The translations under genes were made by a program, and so were the position numbers. A stretch of DNA of 34,882 nt from an uncultured Pseudomonadota bacterium (GTDB taxonomy: Bacteria; Pseudomonadota; Gammaproteobacteria; Methylococcales; Methylomonadaceae): positions 1 through 34,882 of the forward strand of contig CAIQZX010000214.1 in the NCBI GenBank assembly GCA_903876445.1, given 5' to 3'. Below the pieces are notes generated by a model. The model saw only the letters and a program-made list of their open reading frames with translations, was not told where the DNA came from and did not search any database. Within the stretch, counting starts at the first letter, position 1; each line of letters opens with the position of its first letter. Positions 17,804 through 27,900 of the stretch are shown piece by piece.

Positions 17804-18209
17804 TTTTGATTAACGCATTAAATTCATGTGTTTTTTCAAGCATTGCGTTATATTTTGCTTCAACTTTATCCGTAACTTCACTTAAAAAACACGTTAACGC
17901 TTCGTCGTCTAAATTTTTAGCAAACGGCAAAACATAGCTTTCCAATTCACTTATCGCGTCAGCATCAACAATTTCATCTAAAAATGCCACCGCTTTTGAT
18001 AACTCAAGCGCATCGAGCAAGGCTTCTCCCGACAATGTGCTAATTTCTTTTTGAATTGTATCTACGGCTTTAATAATTTGAATCGCAACTTGCGTCACCA
18101 TTTTTAACAACGTTAATTTTTCAGTAAATCGGTAAAGTTCAATAGCTGAATGACGAATATCCATCAATGCCGTTTTTAAATCTGCGGGAGTAACAACAGT
18201 GTTTTGCAT
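17790..18209 (-). CDS. Unrecognised helical cytoplasmic protein
   Basis: I do not recognise this 139-aa protein. It is acidic, has no signal peptide, membrane segment or cysteine motif, and is predicted to be almost entirely alpha-helical, with heptad-like leucine spacing in the middle (about 45-85) and C-terminus. It could be a small helical-bundle or coiled-coil protein. It overlaps the downstream DUF486 gene by 14 nt, so the two are likely made together. A TATAAT on the minus strand at 18252-18247, about 40 nt upstream, may be its -10. Confidence 0.7.
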   Translation of the reverse strand: MQNTVVTPADLKTALMDIRHSAIELYRFTEKLTLLKMVTQVAIQIIKAVDTIQKEISTLSGEALLDALELSKAVAFLDEIVDADAISELESYVLPFAKNLDDEALTCFLSEVTDKVEAKYNAMLEKTHEFNALIKNELE

Positions 18210-18246
18210 AAAAAATCCACTTTTAATAACAATTCAGAATGTGCTA

Positions 18247-18252
18247 ATTATA
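18247..18252 (-). promoter_or_regulatory. Candidate -10 of the unknown/DUF486 operon
   Basis: Minus-strand TATAAT, 38 nt before the start at 18209. The best -35 at 17-nt spacing (GATTAT) is poor. The rest of the 114-nt gap to the acyltransferase gene shows no terminator. Confidence 0.35.
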
Positions 18253-18323
18253 ACCTGAGTTTGTGATTGATAATCAGAGAGTAAGCCGCGAATTAACGAA
18301 TTTAATTTTTATGGTTTTAACAT

Positions 18324-19361
18324 TTAAGTTCGCATTTTTAATCGATTTGAAACCCGCGTCCCCAATTTCTGACAAGGTAATTCAAAATACTGAAACGATA
18401 ATGCCGCAAATCCAAATACCAAAACTAAATAAAACAAGGTTTGCCACCATACTGTACCCGGATAATATGCGGTCGCAATTTGCTGCCATAAATATACGCT
18501 ATAAGAAATTCGCCCTAAATAACTTAAACCATGATTATGAAAAATGTTTTTAACTATCGAAATAGATGAATGGGTTGGCGTTCCAAAAACAATAATCTGA
18601 ACCAAAATGGGATAAAAGATTGTTTTCAAGAAACTATCCTGATTACCGGGTACAAAACAAATTAAACAAATTAACGAAACCACGGCGGAAAACCAAACAA
18701 GGAACGATAAATTTCGTAAACGTTGCATCCAATTTGTGGGCAATAAAGCCGTAAAACAGCCTGTTAATAAAAATAAAAAATAAACACAATACTCAGAGCT
18801 GAACAAATGCCCGTAATAACGCAAACCGAGTGCAATGAGCATTAACGTACTGATTGCAATTAACAATCGTGAACTTTTTCCACCACGCCACGCCCATAAA
18901 AATAACAACGGATACCCTAAGTAAAATTGTTCTTCATACGCTAACGACCATGTATGTCCGACAAACCAAGGGCAATTTTTAATAAAAACAGAGAAATTAC
19001 AAACAAAAGCCGCTGACGTTAACGCCTGTAAGCTACTTATTTTATTAAACAATGTTAAACAAACTAAATAAAGCCACAAAGGCGGAATAATACGAAAAAA
19101 TCGGCGGGCATAAAAGGCACTCAAGCACACTTTTCCTGTCGAATTTTTTTCTGAATTCAATGCGGTACAAATTACAAAGCCACTAATACTAAAAAAAATC
19201 AATACACCTAATTCACCAAACCGTTCAATTTGTAATGAATAGAGTTCGACTTGTGACCAATACTTATCTACACCACTGAATAAAAAGACGTGTTCAGCTA
19301 TTACCAGCATAACGGCAAAGAACCGCCACACGTCTATGTGTTCAATACGCTTAACTGACAT
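18324..19361 (-). CDS. Acyltransferase 3 family membrane protein (OafA-like)
   Basis: A 345-aa multi-pass protein with about ten helices. The N-terminal RIEHIDVWRFFAVMLVIAEHVFLF carries the conserved histidine of the family, followed by GVLIFFSISGFVI and ARRFFRIIPPLWLYL, both typical of PF01757 acyltransferases. These enzymes O-acetylate or acylate surface glycans and lipids using a cytoplasmic acyl donor. There is no C-terminal SGNH domain. It begins 3 nt after the lipoprotein gene and follows galU in the same apparent operon, supporting an envelope-glycan role. The actual substrate is unknown. Confidence 0.88.
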   Translation of the reverse strand: MSVKRIEHIDVWRFFAVMLVIAEHVFLFSGVDKYWSQVELYSLQIERFGELGVLIFFSISGFVICTALNSEKNSTGKVCLSAFYARRFFRIIPPLWLYLVCLTLFNKISSLQALTSAAFVCNFSVFIKNCPWFVGHTWSLAYEEQFYLGYPLLFLWAWRGGKSSRLLIAISTLMLIALGLRYYGHLFSSEYCVYFLFLLTGCFTALLPTNWMQRLRNLSFLVWFSAVVSLICLICFVPGNQDSFLKTIFYPILVQIIVFGTPTHSSISIVKNIFHNHGLSYLGRISYSVYLWQQIATAYYPGTVWWQTLFYLVLVFGFAALSFQYFELPCQKLGTRVSNRLKMRT

Positions 19362-19364
19362 AAA

Positions 19365-20120
19365 TCAATCTGCCTCGGATTGTTCGGCTAAAAACTTTTT
19401 ATAGTTAATCGACACTTTCAAACCGGCAAATCGTCCCGCCATTCGTGTTAATTCCTGTGTTTTTTTATCAAATGTAATTTTAACTTCATTTAATGCACGG
19501 TCTTCAAACCCTTTTTCAATTTGATTTGTTTCAAGTAAAAAATGGTAAATATAAATTTCTTGTTCTGGCTCATCTTTGATTTCCAATGGTGCGCCTAATG
19601 CTTCTACAACCGTTAATTTTTTTGGCAAATCGGCGGCTATTTTTTCCAGTAAAGCACTATTTGCTTTAAGTTGCTTTTTATCTTTATCGATTTCCGCGCC
19701 ACCAATTGAACGCAATGAAACTTCTAAAAATTTTGGCGGCGCAATTTGTAAAAATAATGATGAAAACGACCACGCAGTCAACTTACTTTCTTTATTGAAA
19801 TATAAGTCTGAATAAAATTTGATTTCGGGTTTTATGATATTGCCCGCTGCGTCAATTTTCCGAAACCAATAACGCCATTTTCGACCATCCGCCGTTGGTG
19901 AATCATCGCTTGGATGCAACCTGGATAACGAGACAAAATCTTGGCTATATAAAATGGGTTCTTTGAATTGCAGCATAAATTCGTCAGTCACAACAATGGC
20001 GAAATGTTTATCGAAATCGCTCATTTGCTGATAAACCTGAAACGCTCGAATCCAATACACGCAGCCCGTTAAAAATAGCGCGAAAATCAGAACGCTGATA
20101 AAAGGAATTTTTTTCTTCAT
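19365..20120 (-). CDS. Putative lipoprotein of unknown function
   Basis: I do not recognise the family. Starting at 20120 the 251-aa protein begins MKKKIPFISVLIFALFLTGC, a clear lipoprotein signal peptide with lipobox LTGC and lipidated C20; the mature part (rich in beta-type and charged segments) would be periplasmic. An ATG at 20141 would add 7 residues and lies 3 nt after the galU stop. I prefer the inner start because of the signal peptide and a GAG 6 nt upstream, but coupling from galU could favour the outer one. It is followed after 3 nt by the acyltransferase gene. Confidence 0.75.
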   Translation of the reverse strand: MKKKIPFISVLIFALFLTGCVYWIRAFQVYQQMSDFDKHFAIVVTDEFMLQFKEPILYSQDFVSLSRLHPSDDSPTADGRKWRYWFRKIDAAGNIIKPEIKFYSDLYFNKESKLTAWSFSSLFLQIAPPKFLEVSLRSIGGAEIDKDKKQLKANSALLEKIAADLPKKLTVVEALGAPLEIKDEPEQEIYIYHFLLETNQIEKGFEDRALNEVKITFDKKTQELTRMAGRFAGLKVSINYKKFLAEQSEAD

Positions 20121-20144
20121 TTCGCACTCTATCTTTTTCATGTC

Positions 20145-21032
20145 TTATTCGGGTAAATTTGCCACAAAATTTTTCAAATATGCCAAAAAATCATCTTTTA
20201 ATTCTTCATGAATTAACCCTTCTTCAACAGTCGCTTGTAAATAACCCAATTTCGAACCGCAATCGTAGCGTTTACCCTCAAACTCGTAAGCAAAAACATT
20301 TTGTTCCAACATCAACGCTGCAATCGCATCGGTTAATTGAATTTCACCACCCGCGCCTTTTCCGGTTTCTTCAATTTTTTCAAAAATCGTTGGCGTTAAA
20401 ATGTAACGTCCAACAACGGCTAAATTAGATGGCGCACGTTCTGGCGAAGGTTTTTCGACAATTAAATCAACTTGCCCTAAATTTGGTGTGAGTTCTTTCG
20501 TTTTTACAATCCCGTATTTGTCCGTTTCAGCGGGATTGATACGTTCAACACCCAAGATACTGCATTGATTTTTATGATATTGCGCGACCATTTGTTTTAA
20601 ACAGCCATTATCACCATTTTGAATAAAATCGTCCGCTAAAATCACCGCAAACGGTTCATCGCCAATCGCACTTTTTGCACAATGCACCGCGTGACCTAAA
20701 CCGAGTGCTTCCGCTTGACGAATAAAAATAAACGTCACATTCGGCGGCATCATTTGTCGAATCATTTGCAATGTTTCGGTTTTCCCTCGAATCATTAATT
20801 CATTTTCTAATTCATAGGCTTTATCAAAATGATCAACAATCGCGTTTTTACTACGACCCGTCACAAAAATAATGGTGTCAATTCCTGCCGCAACAGCTTC
20901 TTCGACCGCATATTGGATTAACGGTTTATCCACAATCGGCAACATTTCTTTGGGACTGGCTTTTGTCGCAGGCAAAAATCGCGTGCCTAAACCGGCAACA
21001 GGGAAAACCGCTTTTCTAATTTTTTTACTCAT
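20145..21032 (-). CDS. galU: UTP-glucose-1-phosphate uridylyltransferase
   Basis: The 295-aa protein has the nucleotidyltransferase N-terminus KAVFPVAGLGTRFLPATKA with the downstream catalytic-site lysine region KEMLPIVDKPLIQY, then VTGRSKNAIVDHFD, ILADDFI, VEKPSPERAPSNLAVVGRYIL and the terminal YDCGSKLGYLQA. It makes UDP-glucose for polysaccharides and glycolipids in the cytoplasm. It starts 18 nt after holA and may be read through from lptE-holA. Downstream are a lipoprotein and an acyltransferase gene with 3-nt gaps. Confidence 0.96.
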   Translation of the reverse strand: MSKKIRKAVFPVAGLGTRFLPATKASPKEMLPIVDKPLIQYAVEEAVAAGIDTIIFVTGRSKNAIVDHFDKAYELENELMIRGKTETLQMIRQMMPPNVTFIFIRQAEALGLGHAVHCAKSAIGDEPFAVILADDFIQNGDNGCLKQMVAQYHKNQCSILGVERINPAETDKYGIVKTKELTPNLGQVDLIVEKPSPERAPSNLAVVGRYILTPTIFEKIEETGKGAGGEIQLTDAIAALMLEQNVFAYEFEGKRYDCGSKLGYLQATVEEGLIHEELKDDFLAYLKNFVANLPE

Positions 21033-21050
21033 CGTAAATCTCTCTAAAAG

Positions 21051-22067
21051 TTAGTATTTAAAATTGTAATTGGTAAACAACAAACATATAGCTAAAATTG
21101 TTTCCCATACATCGCCCGATTCTTGACCTTTTGCTTGTCTATCCGCTTTTGCGCTGAGGGTGAGAATTTCTAACAATCGCGGTTGAGGTAAATAGCGCAA
21201 TGCTTTTTCAATCAACGATACACGTTTATCCCAAATCTGATTATTTCTAAAAACACTCTCTTTGTTTTTGCCTTGCTGTAATTCTAATTTTACTTTGCAC
21301 AATGTTCGTGCTTCGCGCATTATCCCCCAAAGTACAACAGGTGGTGCGATTCCTTCTGCTTTTAAACCAGCTAAAATTTTAAAAATTCGATTTGTATTTG
21401 CACTCAAAAGTACGTCCACCAATTTGAACACATCGTAACGCGAATTATCCGCTACAACGTCAAAAATTTGCGCCTGCGTTAACATCGTTGCGCCGTAAAT
21501 GACGTACAATTTTTCAATTTCTTGTGCCGCTGCCAGTAAATTTCCTTCAACACGCTCACCTAATAACAAAAGTCCATCTCTGTCTGTACTCAAGCCACGG
21601 CGTTGTAATCGTGTTTGCAACCATAACAATAAATCATCCCCTTCTAATGGACGAACTTGAACGGTTACACCAACTTTATCGATAGCTTCAAACCAACGAG
21701 TTTTCATACCTGCTGCGTTCAATTTTCCACAGGTAATTAACAAAATGGTATCAGCTGGCGGTTTTTCGCAATACGATGCTAATGTTTTTGAACCTTCAAG
21801 CCCAAAATTTGCCGAAGGAACACGCACATCCAGCACTTTTTTATCGCCGAAAATAGACATGGAACACGCGGCAGTCGTAATTTCTGACCATTCAAAACCG
21901 GTGTCAGTCGAAAAAATTTCTCGTTGTGAAAACCCTGCTTTTTTAGCCGCTTGTCGAACTGCGTCTGCTAATTCAACAATTTGCAACGGTTCGTCACCAT
22001 GAAATAAATACACCGCACCAAGATTTTTTTGTAATGATTTTACTAATTCTTCAGGTTTAAGGCGCAT
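21051..22067 (-). CDS. holA: DNA polymerase III subunit delta
   Basis: The 338-aa protein is the clamp-loader delta subunit (E. coli 343 aa), which opens the beta clamp. Supporting stretches are the N-terminal GAVYLFHGDEPLQIVELADAVR, IFGDKKVLDVRVPS, LLLITCGKL and GNLLAAAQEIEKLYVIYG, in the family order; there is no P-loop, as expected for delta. The ATG shares one base with the lptE stop (TAATG), which gives tight coupling, and lptE-holA is the standard gammaproteobacterial order. leuS before and nadD after are replaced by other genes. Confidence 0.93.
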   Translation of the reverse strand: MRLKPEELVKSLQKNLGAVYLFHGDEPLQIVELADAVRQAAKKAGFSQREIFSTDTGFEWSEITTAACSMSIFGDKKVLDVRVPSANFGLEGSKTLASYCEKPPADTILLITCGKLNAAGMKTRWFEAIDKVGVTVQVRPLEGDDLLLWLQTRLQRRGLSTDRDGLLLLGERVEGNLLAAAQEIEKLYVIYGATMLTQAQIFDVVADNSRYDVFKLVDVLLSANTNRIFKILAGLKAEGIAPPVVLWGIMREARTLCKVKLELQQGKNKESVFRNNQIWDKRVSLIEKALRYLPQPRLLEILTLSAKADRQAKGQESGDVWETILAICLLFTNYNFKY

Positions 22068-22576
22068 TATTTTCCACTTTTTTCCAAGGCAAAACGTGCT
22101 TGATTCAACAATGTTCGCACAACTTGCTGTGTCATTTCAGTACGCAATACCGATTCTTCATTATCGCGCGCCAAAATTGCCTGTTGATCATTGTAATAAT
22201 CACGGCGGACTTCTAATGGTTGACGCGCGGCTAACATTTCGTCTTTGGGTGTCGTAATTTCATATTCCAATCGATAAACCAATTCGTATTCATTGGTTTT
22301 ACCGCGTTCACTTAATGAAACGCCGCGCCGTTGAAATTGTTCGTTAAATAATTTCACAACAATACTTGCCGTTTGGAGGGAGGGCGTGAGCTGACTTTTT
22401 GCATTTCGTAATTGTTGAAACATTTGCTCGCGTAATGCAGGTGAACCACCTTCGAGATACACATTTTTTAATTCGGTTGGTAATGTACTTCCGCCACGCG
22501 GATGAAAACCACACGCCATAAGCGATGTAGTAAATAATAATAAAAATAATAGTTTGAGTGAACGAGTTAAAGTCAT
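22067..22576 (-). CDS. lptE: LPS-assembly lipoprotein LptE
   Basis: A 169-aa outer-membrane lipoprotein with a signal peptide ending in the lipobox LMAC (C22), followed by GFHPRGG, the hallmark GF.LRG motif of LptE/RlpB. LptE plugs the LptD barrel and helps insert lipopolysaccharide into the outer leaflet. The later segment NEYELVYRLEYEI and the terminal VVRTLLNQARFAL fit the family. The stop overlaps the holA start. Upstream is the 3' end of a sensor kinase gene, so the promoter must lie in the 82-nt gap. Confidence 0.9.
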   Translation of the reverse strand: MTLTRSLKLLFLLLFTTSLMACGFHPRGGSTLPTELKNVYLEGGSPALREQMFQQLRNAKSQLTPSLQTASIVVKLFNEQFQRRGVSLSERGKTNEYELVYRLEYEITTPKDEMLAARQPLEVRRDYYNDQQAILARDNEESVLRTEMTQQVVRTLLNQARFALEKSGK

Positions 22577-22636
22577 GCGTGTGAAGTTGAATGAATAATA
22601 ATTTAGACGAAAAGTTTAACAGCCTGTGAATCGCTT

Positions 22637-22652
22637 GTACAAATCAAGTTTT
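22637..22652. repeat. Third copy of the GTACAAAyCAAG dispersed motif
   Basis: GTACAAATCAAGTTTT matches 14 of 16 bases of the minus-strand motif at 7947-7963. It sits in the gap between lptE and the hybrid kinase gene, just beyond the kinase stop codon. Confidence 0.35.
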
Positions 22653-22658
22653 TACCTA

Positions 22659-24902
22659 TTACGAATTACGCAAAGCGTGCAGAATATAATCGAAATGAAA
22701 TTCACCAACCGCTTTTTCTAAAATCCGCGCTTGTTCTGGAAAATCAACTTTAATTTTTTGTATTATCGATTGTACGGCTTCAATATCCAATAATTCAGCC
22801 GCGCAACTTAATTCCTCTCGCAATTTAAACTCCAAACAATTTAAATTTAACGCAATTGTTGTTGAATTATTTTTTTGGGGTACAAGGTTATAACGGAATT
22901 CTAACGCTAACAATCGCCGCATGATTTCAAATAAATCTTCTTCTCGAAGCGGTTTTGTCAAAACTTCATCGCAACCGGCGGATAAAATCGATTTACGATC
23001 TTCGAAAAAAGCACTCGCCGTCAAAGCCACGATTTTCACGTTTTGACCATTTGGTAAATCCCGAATTTTTTTGGTCGCCGTGTAACCATCCATCACCGGC
23101 ATTCGCATATCCATCCAAATAAAATCGGGCGACCATATTTGAAATTCTTCAATAGCTTGTTTGCCATTTTCAACGGCTTTTACTTTAAAACCGACATTTT
23201 CTAAAATCCTTGTCAATAAATCGCGATTATCGACATTATCTTCGACAACTAATACCCGATAATTTTTTTGCCCTTCAGCAAGTGAAATAACAGCTCCTTT
23301 TAATTTTGGTGCAGTCTCTGGCGCGTCAACTTCAGGCAATGGAATCGTAAAGGTAAAGGAGCTGCCCCGCCCTTCTATACTTTTAACTATAATTTTTCCT
23401 CCCATTAAACGAACAAATTCTTTACTAATTGTCAGACCCAAGCCAGAGCCATCTCCTTTCGAAATGCCATTTTCTGTTTGATAAAAAGCCCCAAATATAT
23501 TTTGTAAATCTTCTTTAGAAATTCCAACACCGGTATCAATTACTTCAAAACAAATTGAATCTTTTTTCTCGGCAGTAATGTTTAACCTGACCGTTCCTTT
23601 GTTGGTGTATTTAACCGAATTGCCTAATAAATTGATTAGCACTTGCCGTAAATGATGCGAATCGCCCTCAACAAAATGCGGCAATTCACTTAATCTTTCA
23701 ATTTTAAAATCCAGTTTTTTGGCTTCCGCTCGCATTCGAATTATTTCTTCAATCACCTGTAAAAGTTCATAAAAATCAAACAAATCATTTTGAGAATAGC
23801 TTTGACCGGCTTCGATTCGCGAAATTTCCAAAACATCGTTAATCAACCCAAGTAAATGCTGTCCTGCGCGATTGATTGTTTGTAATTCTTTATGATGTTC
23901 ATCACTCAAAAGTGGATCATGTTCAATCAGTTGCGCGAATCCTAAAATGGCATTTAATGGCGTGCGGAGTTCATGTGACATATTAGCTAAAAAAACACTT
24001 TTCGCCCGATTCGCACATTCCGCTTCATTTTTCGTTTTTTCAAGTTCTTGTGTGCGGATAAAAACTAATTCTTCGAGATGTTGGCGATGCTGAATTAGTT
24101 CGATTTCAATCAGTTTTCGTTCAGTAATATCTTGAATCGTACCGAGTGTACTAATCGGTTTTTCGTTTTCATTTCTATCTGTTTGACGACGTTCGTGAAT
24201 ATGTTTAATTTCGCCATTTGAAAGCAATAAACGGTATTCCGTATCATAATCGATTTTTTCATTTAAATGGGCTTGATAGAGCGTTTCAATTCGTTCACGA
24301 TCATCTGAGTGGATAAGTTGTAAAAAAGAAAGGTAATTTAGACTAAAAAGCGGGGCTTCGATTTCAAAAATATGTGAAAACTCGTTCGACCACGATAGCT
24401 TGTCATTGAGTAAATCTAATCGCCAATAACCTAATTTTGCAATATGTTGCGCTTCTTGTAACTCATTTGTGCGTTTTTGTAACTCAATTAGTCCCATTTC
24501 AGCTCGAATAATTCGTGTACATTTTAAAAGTGCATCTTCTAAAATATCTAAATCCACAGGTTTCGCCACATATTTATCTACGCCTAAATCAATAGCACGA
24601 TGAAAATAACATGGCTCTTCAAATGCGGTAGTAATGATAATAGGAACTTTTGGGTTGATGTCTCGAATCGCTCTCCCCATTTTCAAACCATCCATAACAG
24701 GCATCAAAATATCGGTTACGATAACATCCGGTTTATGCTCAATAAAAAGTTCAACGCCTTTTTGACCGTTTGACGCTAAATGCAACGTTGAGCAGCGTCT
24801 TCTAAGAAATTGTGAAAGTTGCTCACGAATATGGTCATCATCTTCAACATAAAGAATCGTTAAATTTTTTAAATAATCTAAATCGGCTTGATTGTTGTTC
24901 AT
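22659..24902 (-). CDS. Hybrid sensor histidine kinase (REC-PAS-HisKA-HATPase-REC)
   Basis: A 747-aa cytoplasmic hybrid kinase without membrane segments. An N-terminal receiver (about 14-128) has phospho-acceptor D64 in VTDILMP and K114. A PAS/PAC domain (about 152-265) and a coiled coil (265-300) follow. HisKA carries H310 in FLANMSHELRTPLN, and the ATPase domain has N428, DTGVG (456-460) and GDGSGLGL (483-490). A second receiver (about 548-665) has D598 in WMDMRMP. The last 65 residues resemble tails of related kinases but lack an HPt histidine motif. Its ATG overlaps the stop of the giant kinase gene (ATGA). The N-terminal receiver is a natural target of that partner. Confidence 0.93.
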   Translation of the reverse strand: MNNNQADLDYLKNLTILYVEDDDHIREQLSQFLRRRCSTLHLASNGQKGVELFIEHKPDVIVTDILMPVMDGLKMGRAIRDINPKVPIIITTAFEEPCYFHRAIDLGVDKYVAKPVDLDILEDALLKCTRIIRAEMGLIELQKRTNELQEAQHIAKLGYWRLDLLNDKLSWSNEFSHIFEIEAPLFSLNYLSFLQLIHSDDRERIETLYQAHLNEKIDYDTEYRLLLSNGEIKHIHERRQTDRNENEKPISTLGTIQDITERKLIEIELIQHRQHLEELVFIRTQELEKTKNEAECANRAKSVFLANMSHELRTPLNAILGFAQLIEHDPLLSDEHHKELQTINRAGQHLLGLINDVLEISRIEAGQSYSQNDLFDFYELLQVIEEIIRMRAEAKKLDFKIERLSELPHFVEGDSHHLRQVLINLLGNSVKYTNKGTVRLNITAEKKDSICFEVIDTGVGISKEDLQNIFGAFYQTENGISKGDGSGLGLTISKEFVRLMGGKIIVKSIEGRGSSFTFTIPLPEVDAPETAPKLKGAVISLAEGQKNYRVLVVEDNVDNRDLLTRILENVGFKVKAVENGKQAIEEFQIWSPDFIWMDMRMPVMDGYTATKKIRDLPNGQNVKIVALTASAFFEDRKSILSAGCDEVLTKPLREEDLFEIMRRLLALEFRYNLVPQKNNSTTIALNLNCLEFKLREELSCAAELLDIEAVQSIIQKIKVDFPEQARILEKAVGEFHFDYILHALRNS

Positions 24903-27900
24903 AATTTTAATTCTTTGCTAGAAATCGGTGTCAGAATTACAAACTCTGCGCCTTCCTTTACATTTTGTACATTGATTTGACCATTCATATTATTTTCAAT
25001 AATCATTTTTGACATATAAAGCCCAATTCCAGTACCGGTTTCTTTTGTTGAAAAATAAGGATCAAACAAACGTGGTAAAATTTGTTCGTTAATCCCAATA
25101 CCATTATCTGTAATAATTACTTTGGCAAAATTATTTAATTTCCGTAACTGTACATGAATATAACCGCTGTTATTTTTTTTCGCTAAAATCGATTCCTTTG
25201 CATTTGTCATTAAATTCAAAAGCACTTGCGTATATTCATTAGGAAAACCTTCTATTTCTATGCTGACGGGTGCATCAATCACTAATTCAATTTTATTTGC
25301 TTTAAAACTTGCCCCCACCAACATTGCCGCTTTTTGAATCGCATTATTTAAACTAAAAACTTCTTTATCTTTATTCGGATTAAAGAAATTTCGGAAATCG
25401 TTGATTGTATTCGACATATTTTGAATATATCGCCCGCCTTCTACAATTTGATTTTCTAAATACTCGCTGGTTAATTCCCCAAATCGATTCGCATCTTTTA
25501 AATTCCCAAGCACCAAACCTAAGGCGTTTAATGGTTGTCGCCATTGATGGGCGATATTGTTAATCATTTCCCCCATAACCGCTAAACGTGATTGCTGAAT
25601 CAGTAAATGATCTTTTTCACGATTTTGCGCGACTTCATCCGCCACACGTTTTTCTAACGCGAGGTTAAACTGCTCAATTTCCGCCATCATCCTCGCATTT
25701 TCCATTGAAATTGCAGCTTGCTGACAAAGTAATTCCGTAACTCGTACACGGTCTGGCGTAAAAATATCGGGCGCGAGTCGATTTTCCAAATATAAAATAC
25801 CGATAAATTGCCCTTGTTGGCGTAACGGTAAACATAGCAGTGAACGCAAACCAAGTTTGGTTACTTCAGGCAAGTTTTTAAATTCCACAGCCGTTTGTGC
25901 ATCCGCTAAAACGACCGTATCTAACGTGCGGAACGCATAATTTACAATTCCTCGACACAATTCGGTTTCGATATTTACCGATTGTGAACTATTTTCAAGT
26001 TCCATTTCACTGTTGATATGGCTTGCGATACGCACAATCCATTCGCCGTTATTTTGCATCAATAAATAACCGTGTTGTGCGCCACTTGATTGCAATACCA
26101 CATCCATAATTTTAGCGAGCAATTTCTCTTGGTTAATTTCTGCCGATAATATCAGCGACGATTTCACTAAATAATCGACATCTAAATTCGGCAAAACCAG
26201 ACTACTCAAATTTTCAATATAATTGTTATTTGTTTGACGTTCATCTTCAAAAGAAATGGGTAAACGTTCAAGTAATTGAATTTCTTTTCCGCGTGCGCCA
26301 CACAAACGGTATAAACGTACTGCTTCGCGGCAATAAATATCATTGCTTTGATGCCCCGTTTCACGCAACCAATCACTAAAACTTTCGTTAGCGAATCCTT
26401 CTAAAAACGTATAATCTAAACGACGTGCTGTTTCAATAACTTCAATATATCGTGGACAACTTTCAGAAAAATCGCCAAAACAATAAGCGTATTCTGCTTG
26501 ATAAAGTTGTAAATAAGGTTGTAATAAAACTCCTAAAGTTGCCCAGGTTTTGACAGGGGCAATTAAATCGTCCAACTTTATCATTAAAATTTCTTTATCG
26601 CCGCCATTTTTGATATGTAAACGCAGCGCATTCAAGGCTTGAAAAACATACCATTGCCGCTTCAATACGTTATCGGTTAAGCCTGTTAAATAACGATTTA
26701 CTCGCTGTAAACTTTCATCCGCTTCTTCGTAACGCCCGTAGTAATAATGGCACATTCCTAAATGCACAAAATAACTGCCCGCCGAGGCAACATGATTATT
26801 GTTTTCCCATAATTTTAAAGTTTCTATCATTGGAATCAGTGGCGCAGAGTGACTTTTCATCGGTTCAATCCAACCCGCTTGCATCGCTTTAGCAATCCCA
26901 ACTGAAAAACTCAATTGATTCTTTTGTGAAAAATCTAAACATTCCGTCGCAATAGTTTCGATTTTTTGGAAATCCGCCCCTTGCACTTGTAAATTCCACA
27001 TCAATGGCGCGTAAGTCAATCCGGCATTGTATAAATCGCCGCAATTTTTGCCGCTTTGAATACCTTTCTGACAATACGCCACAATCTCAGCCGGATGACT
27101 GCGTGAGTGCATATTACACCATACTATGCCGTTAATTCCGCGCGTTGCGCCAAATGTATCAGGATAATTTGTGCATAATTCATGCGCCAAATCTTCATAT
27201 TTAAATGCTAAATCAAATTGTCCTTGTTCACCCAAGTTTAGTCCCATAATCGAAAATGAATAAATAACCGATTCGTCCATGCCGCCTTCTAAACAATGCA
27301 GCGTCGATTGTGCGGCGGATAAATATAATTGCGGAACACGACCCGACATATATAAATCTGGAATCAATTCGCTATAAAATGCTAATTCAATTTTGCTGCG
27401 CCGCTCTTGTGTAAAAGGCATTTCAAGAATTTTTTGCCATACATCAAGATTATTTTCATGAATTTTTGCCATCAGTTCAGCGGTGCGTTGCGAGGCTTTT
27501 TCTGCCTCATCAGGAATCGCTTTATCAAAATAGCTTAAACCCCGATTTGCGGTTTCAATTGCTTTAATAAAATTACCAATCGATGATAACGACGTAGTTT
27601 GTTCCGCTAACGCTTCGGCGCGGTCTAAATCATCGACAGCTTGATTTAGTAATGTATCCAGCAACTTTTCTGATAAATCATAACGCCCCGCCATCAATTC
27701 CGTTTTCGCTAATCGTTGGTGTAAACGGAAAGTGAACGCGTAATGTTTTTCCCACGCATCTTGAGGTAATAAATCAATACCATTTCGGAAGTATTCATTT
27801 GCGGCAAGTGTCGCGAGCGAATTCAAGGCTTTATTGCCAGCATGGAAATTGATGGTCGCTAATTCCAACATTTCTTCTTCTTTTAAAGTTTCAAGTCGTC

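Noticed and set aside
22659-22860. HPt domain at the C-terminus of the hybrid kinase
   Set aside because: No HxxKG-type histidine motif is present in the tail.
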